Origin: an uncultured Bacillota bacterium
GTDB taxonomy: Bacteria > Bacillota_I > Bacilli_A > Erysipelotrichales > Erysipelotrichaceae
Length of the DNA: 5,824 nt
Direction: 5' to 3'
NCBI GenBank assembly: GCA_946619805.1
Contig: CAMOMM010000069.1
Location: forward strand, 1-5,824
The position numbers and the translations under genes were made by a program. How positions within the stretch are numbered: position 1 is the stretch's first letter; each line of letters starts with the position of its first letter. Of this stretch, positions 1-5,047 are shown one piece after another. Under the pieces are notes generated by a model. That model ran no database searches. It saw nothing but the letters and a program-made list of their open reading frames with translations, and was not told the origin of the DNA.

Positions 1-14
1 TCCGCCACTCGAGC
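1..14 (-). tRNA. tRNA-Leu, 5' end only (cut by window edge)
   Basis: Read on the minus strand, these bases are GCTCGAGTGGCGGA. They fit a 7-nt acceptor strand (GCTCGAG), then T8 and G9, then the start of a D-arm (GCGGA). The GTGGCGGA run after the acceptor strand is typical of the 5' part of bacterial tRNA-Leu. The remainder, including the anticodon and the pairing acceptor strand, lies outside the window, so neither folding nor isoacceptor can be checked. A good promoter whose predicted start lies about 4 nt upstream supports the call. A chance match cannot be excluded with only 14 bases. Confidence 0.55.
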
Positions 15-24
15 ATGTAGCATT

Positions 25-53
25 ATTTTAACTTATTAATGCCTAAAAGTAAA
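25..53 (-). promoter_or_regulatory. promoter for the partial tRNA
   Basis: On the minus strand there is a -35 box TTTACT (53..48; 4 of 6 consensus bases), a 17-nt spacer and a -10 box TAAAAT (30..25; 5 of 6). The predicted start is near position 18, just before the putative tRNA at 14. The promoter fills the 44-nt gap between the CDF stop codon and the tRNA. I see no intrinsic terminator for the CDF gene in that gap, so some read-through into the tRNA is possible. Confidence 0.5.
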
Positions 54-58
54 TAATG

Positions 59-1147
59 TTAATTGCGGTCAAATCTTATTTCTATTTCATCAGCGCTGAT
101 GTTCAGAGCATTTCTGACAACCTCGGAAATCTCTTTCTTATTGGTCTGGTGATCATATGAAACAACAATGTCCACAAAGTATTTGCTGAGCCTGCTGTTG
201 AAGTGGAAATCGTGAAAACCCACGGAGGAATCGTATTCCTGCAGGGCATCAGCCAGGGTTTTACGCAGCCGAGCAAATTGCTGATCATCATCGGATGGGT
301 CAGCGTGAAGGGTCAGCTTGATGCCGATTTTCCGGGCAACTTCCGTTTCCATGGCATCCAGAATGTCATGGGCCTGTTGCAGTGTCAGGGAAGCGTCCAG
401 ATCAATGTCGGCTGAACCAAAGACGATGTCCGGTCCGTAGCTGTGAATGCGCAGATCGTGAATGCCCTTGATTTCCGGATAATCAGTAAGGATCTTTTCC
501 ACTTCTTCATAGGTATTTTCACTGCCCGGCTGTCCCAAAAGCACGGAAGTCATTTCCATGAAGATGCCTAAGCCGTTGATAATGATGATTACGGAAAGAA
601 CAAGGCCTAACAAGGCGTCAAGGTATGGGGTAGTCAGCGGTGTCAGAACATAGCCGACAATGATGATGGCCGTAGAAGCGGCGTCGGAAAGTGAGTCAGT
701 AACCTGAGCCTTCAGCGGGATCAATCCGCTTTCCTTATGCAGCTTACGGTAATACAGGGCCAGAGCTGCCTTGGCCAGCAGAGATATCACCAGTATGATG
801 ACAGCCAGCTTATTGAAGGCTACGGGAGCCGGATCAATGAAACGCTGAACTGAAGACTTAAGAAGGGACAGTCCGACAATTATTATCATTAAGGCTATTC
901 CCTGTGACAGCATGTATTCAACTCGTCCATGGCCATAAGGATGTTCACGGTCAGCCGGCTTGCGGGCAATGCGATACCCAATGAAAATGAGAATGGCATT
1001 TCCTATGTCTGTGAGGTTGTTGAAGCCGTCAGAAAGAATGGCAATGGAGTTTGTCACAAAACCCGATACCAGCTTAACGGTACACAAAACAACGTTTACG
1101 CCTATTCCGGCCAGGCTGGCCTTTCTACTTATGCTTTCCTTATCCAT
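59..1147 (-). CDS. cation diffusion facilitator (CDF) family metal exporter, probably Mn2+-type
   Basis: A 362-aa inner-membrane divalent-metal/proton antiporter. Hydrophobic helices span roughly residues 12-35, 48-62, 82-100, 112-132, 155-170 and 176-200, followed by a soluble part from about 210. The metal-site positions equivalent to YiiP D45/D49/H153/D157 read N43 and D47 (NNLTD, helix 2) and D151 and D155 (DSLSD, helix 5). Loop-site residues D66, H69 and H73 are present in the HPYGHG motif. Asp replacing the helix-5 His is typical of Mn-exporting relatives of MntE rather than zinc CDFs; this is an inference, and Fe2+ or other metals remain possible. The soluble region (210-362) is about twice the usual length and looks like two similar dimerisation domains. 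ATG at 1147 is the only plausible start. An AGGTG lies only 2 nt upstream of it, and a TATAAT puts the transcription start almost at the ATG, so translation may be leaderless. Confidence 0.9.
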   Translation of the reverse strand: MDKESISRKASLAGIGVNVVLCTVKLVSGFVTNSIAILSDGFNNLTDIGNAILIFIGYRIARKPADREHPYGHGRVEYMLSQGIALMIIIVGLSLLKSSVQRFIDPAPVAFNKLAVIILVISLLAKAALALYYRKLHKESGLIPLKAQVTDSLSDAASTAIIIVGYVLTPLTTPYLDALLGLVLSVIIIINGLGIFMEMTSVLLGQPGSENTYEEVEKILTDYPEIKGIHDLRIHSYGPDIVFGSADIDLDASLTLQQAHDILDAMETEVARKIGIKLTLHADPSDDDQQFARLRKTLADALQEYDSSVGFHDFHFNSRLSKYFVDIVVSYDHQTNKKEISEVVRNALNISADEIEIRFDRN

Positions 1148-1154
1148 AACACCT

Positions 1155-1182
1155 ATTATAGTACAAAAAAACTTCCTGAGAA
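1155..1182 (-). promoter_or_regulatory. candidate promoter of the CDF gene, inside the upstream terminator
   Basis: On the minus strand there is a perfect TATAAT (1160..1155), preceded at 16 nt by TTCTCA (1182..1177; 4 of 6 match to TTGACA). The -35 lies in the loop and the first stem bases of the terminator hairpin at 1170-1191. Transcription would start near 1148, essentially at the ATG at 1147, leaving almost no leader. The -10 is strong, the -35 is weak, and nothing else promoter-like is close. Confidence 0.5.
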
Positions 1183-1191
1183 CAGGAAGTT
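1165..1191 (-). terminator. intrinsic terminator after the phosphoesterase gene
   Basis: A perfect 9-bp stem pairs AACTTCCTG (1191..1183 on the minus strand) with CAGGAAGTT (1178..1170) across a 4-nt loop, TTCT. It is followed by five more T (1169..1165), so the T run including the stem end is seven. It begins 4 nt after the stop codon of the phosphoesterase (stop at 1197..1195) and ends 17 nt before the CDF start codon. The two minus-strand genes are therefore probably transcribed separately, apart from read-through. Confidence 0.85.
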
Positions 1192-1194
1192 ACA

Positions 1195-1743
1195 TTACTT
1201 GACGGTTACTTCTGCGAAGACTTCATTGGTTTCTATGTCATACCAGGTAAAGGTTCTTCCTTCCAGCATCATGTAGCTGTTATGTGAACCGTCCTTAGGC
1301 AATGATACGGAACCCGGATTCATGTAGATCCAGTCTTCATGATCGCTGCAGGCCGGCACGTGGAAGTGACCGTTCAGCAGGATCTCGTGGTTGTGCAGCG
1401 GAATAGGATCTTTTTCGTTATGTTTGTGGCCATGGGTGGCATAAATGGTCAGACCGTTGACTTCCAGTACGATGTAATCAGCCATGATTGGAAATTCAAG
1501 AACCATCTGGTCGATGTCGGCGTCGCAGTTTCCCTGAACCGCCATGATGTTGTATTTTTCCCGGTTAAGGGCAGCAAATACTTCTTTTGGTGCATAGTCT
1601 TTAGGCAGCGGGTTTCTTGGTCCATGATAGAGCAGATCACCCAATAACAGCAGTTTATCAGCCTTGGATTCCTTGAATCTCTTAATGATCAGGTTGCAGT
1701 AATAGGCAGAACCGTGAATGTCAGAAGCTATCATTAATTTCAT
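1195..1743 (-). CDS. yfcE: YfcE-type metallophosphoesterase (phosphodiesterase)
   Basis: A 182-aa cytosolic protein of the calcineurin-like phosphoesterase fold, MJ0936/YfcE family; E. coli YfcE is about the same length. All metal-binding motifs are visible: D8 and H10 (SDIHG), D36 (LGDLLYHGPRN), N72 and D74 (GNCD), H104 and H106 (THGH), and H126 and H128 (GHFH). The NPGS segment typical of this family is at 142-145. Family members hydrolyse phosphodiesters in vitro with Mn2+ or similar metals, but the physiological substrate is unknown. The start was placed at 1743 and not at the longer possibility, 1791. The protein then begins directly with the conserved MKLMIASDIHG strand, GAGGT sits 8 nt upstream, and the promoter overlaps the upstream extension. 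A terminator follows immediately. The adjacent CDF exporter is probably a separate unit, though a Mn-dependent enzyme beside a Mn-type exporter may be more than coincidence. Confidence 0.92.
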   Translation of the reverse strand: MKLMIASDIHGSAYYCNLIIKRFKESKADKLLLLGDLLYHGPRNPLPKDYAPKEVFAALNREKYNIMAVQGNCDADIDQMVLEFPIMADYIVLEVNGLTIYATHGHKHNEKDPIPLHNHEILLNGHFHVPACSDHEDWIYMNPGSVSLPKDGSHNSYMMLEGRTFTWYDIETNEVFAEVTVK

Positions 1744-1762
1744 ATCTGTGTACCTCGATTGC

Positions 1763-1791
1763 ATAATAGCCAAATATTTGCCTAAAGTCAA
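1763..1791 (-). promoter_or_regulatory. sigma-A-type promoter of the phosphoesterase gene
   Basis: On the minus strand TTGACT (1791..1786; 5 of 6) is separated by exactly 17 nt from TATTAT (1768..1763; 5 of 6). The predicted start is near 1756, giving a leader of about 13 nt that begins with the GAGGT ribosome binding site. It lies back to back with the regulator promoter, with 19 nt between the two -35 boxes. A 10-bp perfect palindrome, CAAATATTTG (1771-1780), fills the middle of the spacer. Confidence 0.75.
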
Positions 1792-1810
1792 ACAAGTGAA
1801 AGCAATAACA

Positions 1811-1839
1811 TTGACAATTGCAGGTAATCCGGCAATAAT
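1811..1839 (+). promoter_or_regulatory. sigma-A-type promoter of the regulator-transporter operon
   Basis: A perfect TTGACA (1811-1816), a 17-nt spacer and AATAAT (1834-1839; 5 of 6 to TATAAT) predict a transcription start near 1846. The start codon is at 1879, so the leader is about 33 nt and contains the palindrome at 1851-1866. The four genes downstream lie so close together that this promoter probably serves all of them. Confidence 0.75.
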
Positions 1840-1850
1840 GATGTTGGAAA

Positions 1851-1866
1851 TGTCCCAAATGGGACA
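1851..1866. promoter_or_regulatory. perfect 16-bp palindrome, candidate operator of the Crp/Fnr-family regulator
   Basis: TGTCCCAAATGGGACA consists of two perfect 7-bp arms (TGTCCCA/TGGGACA) around AA. It can also be read as 5-bp half sites GTCCC-N4-GGGAC, the N4 spacing used by Fnr-type dimers. It falls at about +6 to +21 relative to the predicted start, 12 nt before the ATG of the regulator, where a bound dimer would repress. It is not the Fnr (TTGAT-N4-ATCAA) or Crp (TGTGA-N6-TCACA) sequence. It could instead act as a small hairpin in the mRNA leader just ahead of the AAGG ribosome binding site; the lack of a T run argues against a terminator. Confidence 0.65.
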
Positions 1867-1878
1867 GATTAAGGCGAT

Positions 1879-2565
1879 ATGAAACTAAATGATGTTACAA
1901 AAAACCAATTGTCAGACATTTGTTCAACATTCCTGTTTGAAGGGATGAGCATTGATGCCGTCTATGGAGTTCTTCAGGATGACAGAACAGTCTGCCAGAG
2001 CTATCAGAAAGGGGAGACGGTTTTCCAGCCTGAGCAGTACAGCCGTTCACTGGCCTATATTGTCAAAGGCAGTGCTTCCATCTCCATGGAAACGGGAAGC
2101 TCAGAAAGCTTTCCGATGCGCAAGATCGAAGAAGGAAGTTTCTTCGGAGTTGCCGCTCTGTTCAATGAGGAAACCAGATATGTTACAAGGATCAGTGCAG
2201 CGGCAAACATGAAGATAGTATTCTTCAGGGAGTCACTGGTGGAGGAATGCATCAGGAACAATGCGGATTTCGCAATGAACTATGTCCGTTTTCTGGGCAG
2301 CAGGATCCGTTTTCTCAACCGCAAGATCTCTCTTCTGGCCAACAGCTCTTCGGAAAGTTCCCTGATCGGATATCTGCTGAATGCAGCCAGCCGCTTCGGA
2401 GAAGAATTCAGACTGGAAGTATCCTACTCACAGCTGGCCAGAAATCTGAACATGGGAAGAAGCTCTCTGTACAGAGCGCTGGATGATCTGGAAAACAGAA
2501 ACATCATCCGCCGATCCGGTCGAAACATCACATTAGTTAATTATGAAGCTTTGAAGAACAATTAG
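1879..2565 (+). CDS. Crp/Fnr-family transcriptional regulator
   Basis: A 228-aa DNA-binding protein. Residues about 40-125 form the cyclic-nucleotide-type beta-roll (KGETVFQPEQ, AYIVKGSASI, EEGSFFGVAALFNEETR). A long dimerisation helix covers about 128-155, and a winged helix-turn-helix about 180-220. The recognition helix reads MGRSSLYRALDDL: the Glu and Ser of the Fnr ETISR motif are replaced by Ser and Tyr and only the Arg (R199) is kept, so its DNA target should differ from Fnr. The cysteines are C15, C39 and C124, without the N-terminal Cys cluster that holds the Fnr [4Fe-4S] centre. The beta-roll also lacks the RxS phosphate-binding pattern of Crp, so the effector is unknown. AAGG lies 4 nt upstream of the ATG. 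It is first in an operon with the ABC transporter, starting 16 nt before it, and probably controls that operon through the palindrome at 1851-1866. Confidence 0.93.
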   Translation: MKLNDVTKNQLSDICSTFLFEGMSIDAVYGVLQDDRTVCQSYQKGETVFQPEQYSRSLAYIVKGSASISMETGSSESFPMRKIEEGSFFGVAALFNEETRYVTRISAAANMKIVFFRESLVEECIRNNADFAMNYVRFLGSRIRFLNRKISLLANSSSESSLIGYLLNAASRFGEEFRLEVSYSQLARNLNMGRSSLYRALDDLENRNIIRRSGRNITLVNYEALKNN

Positions 2566-2581
2566 AAAAGAAGGGGTTATT

Positions 2582-3559
2582 ATGAAAAAATTTATTACAG
2601 TCCTGATGGCATCATTACTGGCAGTCACCATGCTGGTGGGCTGCAAGCCAAAGGAAGAGCCAGCCGTCAGATATGACGTTAATTTCGGTGTCTTAAAGGG
2701 ACCTACCGGTATTGGAGCCAGCTACCTGCTGGAGAAAAACAGCACCGGTGAATCACTGAATAACTATAAGGTAACAATAGAGGCAGAAGCCAATTCCATG
2801 ATTTCCCGGATCGCTTCCGGTGCTCTGGATATTGCAGCTATTCCGACAAATGCAGCCAGCGCTCTTTATAACAAGACCAATGGCGATGTCAAGATCATCG
2901 CACTGAATACAGCGGGTGTTCTCTACATCCTGGAAAAGGGCAACAGCATTAACAGTGTTGCCGATCTGAAGGGTAAGATGATATATGCCGTAGGACAGGG
3001 TTCAAATCCTGAATACGTTCTCAAGTACATTCTGGAACAGAATGGTCTTAAGTATGATGAAGACTATCACATTGAATTCAGAGACAGCGCCGCAGTTACT
3101 GCTTCAGCAGCCAGCGGATCCCTGGATGTCTGCATGCTGCCTGTACCTGCCGCAACGACGGTACTCATCAAGAACAGTGAAATGCGTGTGGCATTAAGTC
3201 TGTCTGAAGAATGGGATAAGCTGAATAACGGAAGCACCCTGACAATGGGATGCATCGTTGTCAGAAAGGAATTCTATGAGAACAATAAGAAGGCTGTAGA
3301 GCAGTTCCTGAAGGAATATGAGGAATCGATCAATTACGTTAAGGCTAATCCGCAGGATGCCGGAGCACTGTGCGAAAAGTATGAAATCGTACCTTCTGCA
3401 GCAATTGCCACCAAAGCTATCCCTGATGCCAATCTGATTTTCGTATCAGGCAAGGACATCAGACCAACTATCGAAGGCTATTTCAAGGTTCTCTTTGATG
3501 CTGATCCAAAGTCAATCGGAGGCAAGTTACCTGGTGATGACTTCTATCCAGGAGAATAA
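2582..3559 (+). CDS. ABC transporter substrate-binding lipoprotein (NMT1/SsuA-like, NitT/TauT class), substrate unknown
   Basis: A 325-aa extracytoplasmic binding protein anchored as a lipoprotein. It has a positively charged start (MKK), a hydrophobic stretch and a lipobox L18-V19-G20-C21. The mature part has the periplasmic-binding-protein type II layout of the nitrate/sulfonate/thiamine-precursor group: GVLKGPTGIGASYLLE near the N-terminus, IASGALDIAAIPTNAASALY as the first lobe-crossing segment, VADLKGKMIYAVGQGSNPEYVLKYIL, and SGSLDVCMLPVPAATTVL. Such proteins bind small anions or heteroaromatic precursors. I do not see the Cys-rich motif of the HMP-precursor protein ThiY, and nothing identifies the ligand. 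The ribosome binding site AAGGGG (2571-2576) sits 5 nt before the ATG. The last 23 nt overlap the permease gene. Expression probably follows the regulator just upstream. Confidence 0.88.
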   Translation: MKKFITVLMASLLAVTMLVGCKPKEEPAVRYDVNFGVLKGPTGIGASYLLEKNSTGESLNNYKVTIEAEANSMISRIASGALDIAAIPTNAASALYNKTNGDVKIIALNTAGVLYILEKGNSINSVADLKGKMIYAVGQGSNPEYVLKYILEQNGLKYDEDYHIEFRDSAAVTASAASGSLDVCMLPVPAATTVLIKNSEMRVALSLSEEWDKLNNGSTLTMGCIVVRKEFYENNKKAVEQFLKEYEESINYVKANPQDAGALCEKYEIVPSAAIATKAIPDANLIFVSGKDIRPTIEGYFKVLFDADPKSIGGKLPGDDFYPGE

Positions 3560-4295
3560 ATTACTTAAAAACGCAATATCCCGGCTTTTCTGGCTGCTGT
3601 TATGGCAGCTGGCAGCCCTTAAGGTTGGAAAGGAACTGATCCTTCCCAGCCCTTTTGCGGTTGTAAAGGCTCTGGGTAGACTGATCGTTACCGCTTCTTT
3701 CTGGCAGAATACCTTTACAACAATAGTACGAGTTCTTTCCGGTTACTGTCTGGGCATTGCCGTGGCAGTAATACTGGCTGTGGCTACCTGCAGCAATGAT
3801 CTGGCGGATTCCCTGCTGTCACCGATCATCAGGATCATCAGAGCAACCCCGGTTGCCAGTTTCATCATTCTGGCTCTGTTATGGATGGGCAAAAGCAATG
3901 TGCCTGTTCTGATGTCGATGCTGATGGTGGTGCCGGTGGTATGGGAGAACATTGTTGCTCAGTATCAGGCCACTGACAGAGATCTTCTGGAGATGGCAGA
4001 GGCTTACAGGCTGTCAAAATGGAAGAAATTCAGATATATCTATGTCCCTTCGGCCTTTCCTGGTTTTCTGGCAGGCTGTCTGTCAGCCATGGGACTGGCG
4101 TGGAAGAGCGGGATAGCAGCTGAAGTACTCAGTCAGCCATCTCTGGCCATCGGTTCAAATCTGTATTATTCCAAGGTTTATCTGGAAACTCCTGAACTGT
4201 TTGCCTGGACAGCTGTGGTTGTCATTCTGAGCATGTGCATTGAAAAGCTTATAAGGAAATGGCTTTTCAGAGGTGTAGGCCATGAGAATAAGTAA
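3537..4295 (+). CDS. ABC transporter permease (NitT/TauT class)
   Basis: A 252-aa integral membrane protein of the binding-protein-dependent type, with about six hydrophobic segments (near residues 14-30, 60-84, 95-116, 122-140, 172-190 and 220-240). The cytoplasmic coupling loop is LLEMAEAYRLSKWKKFRYIYVP (150-171), the EAA loop that docks on the ATPase. The loop's usual Gly is Arg (R157) here. The start is taken as ATG 3537, with GTG 3534 equally possible; GGAGG at 3518-3522 lies 14 nt upstream of the ATG and 11 nt upstream of the GTG. A longer reading frame reaches back to 3495 but only adds residues encoded deep inside the upstream gene. The gene overlaps the lipoprotein gene by 23 nt and the ATPase gene by 14 nt, indicating coupled translation of one transporter. 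Confidence 0.9.
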   Translation: MTSIQENKLLKNAISRLFWLLLWQLAALKVGKELILPSPFAVVKALGRLIVTASFWQNTFTTIVRVLSGYCLGIAVAVILAVATCSNDLADSLLSPIIRIIRATPVASFIILALLWMGKSNVPVLMSMLMVVPVVWENIVAQYQATDRDLLEMAEAYRLSKWKKFRYIYVPSAFPGFLAGCLSAMGLAWKSGIAAEVLSQPSLAIGSNLYYSKVYLETPELFAWTAVVVILSMCIEKLIRKWLFRGVGHENK

Positions 4296-4821
4296 TCTTG
4301 ATTTCAGCTATGATAATAAGCAGATATTCCAGGATTACTCACTGGAACCATCTGACGGCGTAACATGTCTGATGGGAGCCAGCGGGAAGGGGAAGACAAC
4401 TCTGCTGAAACTGATGGCAGGCTTATTGAAACCGGATAAGGGAACTGTTGACATGGATAACAGGAGAGTGTCATTCATGTTTCAGGAAGACCGTCTGCTG
4501 CCGTGGTTAAATGTCAGGGATAACGTTCTGCTGGTAACTGACAGGGAAAAGGAAACTGATCAGCTGCTGGAAGAACTGGGTATAGATGGTAATCTGAAAA
4601 TCAGTGAACTGTCAGGTGGCATGGCCCGCCGAGTTGCCCTGGCCAGATGTCTGATGTTTGAAAGCGACGTTCTGCTGATGGATGAACCGTTTAAGGGACT
4701 GGATGAAGCACTTGTGAAAAAAGTCGCTTCAATCATTATCAGGCAGAACAAGCCAACCATCGTTTCAACACATTCACTTGATGAAGTTGAAGCACTTGGC
4801 GGTGAAATAGTCAATCTGTAG
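4282..4821 (+). CDS. ABC transporter ATP-binding protein, compact form
   Basis: A 179-aa ATPase that powers the transporter. All catalytic motifs are present in order: Walker A GASGKGKTT (32-40), Q-loop Q68 (MFQEDRLLPW), signature LSGGM (110-114), Walker B DVLLMDEP (129-136) with catalytic E135, D-loop GLDE (139-142) and switch His H164 (STHSLDE). It is much shorter than the 240-270 aa usual for nitrate/sulfonate-type ATPases. Only 42 residues separate the Q-loop from the signature, and the protein ends soon after the H-loop, so the C-terminal part is missing. Because every motif is intact it is judged functional rather than truncated. GAGGTG (4270-4275) lies 6 nt before the ATG, inside the end of the permease gene. 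Confidence 0.92.
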   Translation: MRISNLDFSYDNKQIFQDYSLEPSDGVTCLMGASGKGKTTLLKLMAGLLKPDKGTVDMDNRRVSFMFQEDRLLPWLNVRDNVLLVTDREKETDQLLEELGIDGNLKISELSGGMARRVALARCLMFESDVLLMDEPFKGLDEALVKKVASIIIRQNKPTIVSTHSLDEVEALGGEIVNL

Positions 4822-4936
4822 ATAAAGGCTATAGATCCGCTGTCTGATCTGAAAAGTGTAAACAGAAGATCAACAGTATTTTCCGGGATTATCGGCTGAA
4901 AACAGATTTTGCGAAAAATAACCAGTATGTTTGCAG

Positions 4937-4983
4937 GCACTTTTGTCTATAGTTGTCACACTGTAGCAAAAGTGCTTTAATTT
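4937..4983 (+). terminator. probable terminator of the regulator-transporter operon
   Basis: GCACTTTTG (4937-4945) pairs perfectly with CAAAAGTGC (4967-4975). After a one-base bulge (T4946), CTATAG (4947-4952) pairs with CTGTAG (4961-4966) with one G-T wobble. The result is a 15-bp stem closed by the 8-nt loop TTGTCACA. The following TTTAATTT (4976-4983) is a short, interrupted T run. The stem is A/T-rich, so termination may be partial. It starts 115 nt after the ATPase stop codon, and I see no better terminator in between. The loop and tail also hold candidate promoter elements for the next operon. Confidence 0.6.
4953..4981 (+). promoter_or_regulatory. candidate promoter P1 for the nuoE/nuoF-like operon
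   Basis: TTGTCA (4953-4958; 5 of 6 to TTGACA) lies 17 nt before TTTAAT (4976-4981; 5 of 6 to TATAAT). It predicts a start near 4988 and a leader of about 60 nt. The -35 is in the loop of the terminator hairpin and the -10 is its T tail. It competes with the second candidate, whose -10 is at 4999-5004. Confidence 0.4.
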
Positions 4984-5004
4984 GGGAGGGGTATATTTTA
5001 TAAT
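4976..5004 (+). promoter_or_regulatory. candidate promoter P2 for the nuoE/nuoF-like operon
   Basis: A perfect TATAAT (4999-5004) has TTTAAT (4976-4981) 17 nt upstream as a weak -35 (3 of 6). Transcription would start near 5011, within the inverted repeat at 5009-5024. The -10 is the best in this gap, and the poor -35 suggests help from an activator or a low basal level. The same hexamer at 4976-4981 serves as the -10 of P1. Confidence 0.45.
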
Positions 5005-5008
5005 ATAT

Positions 5009-5024
5009 GTGACAAATATATCAC
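5009..5024. promoter_or_regulatory. imperfect inverted repeat, possible operator of the nuoE/nuoF-like operon
   Basis: GTGACAAATATATCAC has 6-bp arms GTGACA/TATCAC with one mismatch around AATA. It lies between the candidate promoters and the ribosome binding site, a position suited to repression. The GTGA/TCAC halves recall Crp and Rex sites, but the 8-nt gap between them is two longer than either. Its left half (TGTGACAAAT, 5008-5017) matches the left half of the palindrome at 1851-1860 in 8 of 10 bases, while the right half does not. Confidence 0.35.
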
Positions 5025-5047
5025 TAGTTAAAGGAAAGGGATAATTT

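Noticed and set aside
203..1276. Plus-strand open frames opposite the CDF gene (203-415, 929-1276, 960-1202)
   Set aside because: They are antisense to a clear CDF protein, lack convincing ribosome binding sites and resemble no family.
1744..1791. A 16-residue N-terminal extension of the phosphoesterase from ATG 1791
   Set aside because: The -35 and -10 boxes lie inside it, the family starts at the MKLMIASDIHG strand, and GAGGT is well placed for ATG 1743.
3495..3536. A longer permease reading frame starting at ATG 3495
   Set aside because: The added 14 residues are encoded inside the end of the lipoprotein gene and look non-conserved. A start at 3537 or 3534 leaves the normal short amphipathic N-terminus before the first membrane helix.
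4846..4871. GATCT/AGATC inverted repeat as a terminator right after the ATPase gene
   Set aside because: The stem is only 5 bp with a large loop and no T run follows.
4822..4899. Continuation of the ATPase frame past its TAG for about 25 codons
   Set aside because: The downstream residues do not resemble the C-terminal part of ABC ATPases and no frameshift restores one, so I see no sign of read-through or recent truncation.
4560..4940. Minus-strand 126-codon open frame opposite the ATPase gene
   Set aside because: It is antisense to intact Walker B and signature motifs, has Ser-rich low-complexity translation and shows no promoter or ribosome binding site.
5008..5025. A Rex or Crp operator upstream of the nuoE-like gene
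   Set aside because: GTGA and TCAC halves are present but separated by 8 nt, not the 6 of Rex and Crp sites, so only a generic inverted repeat is reported.
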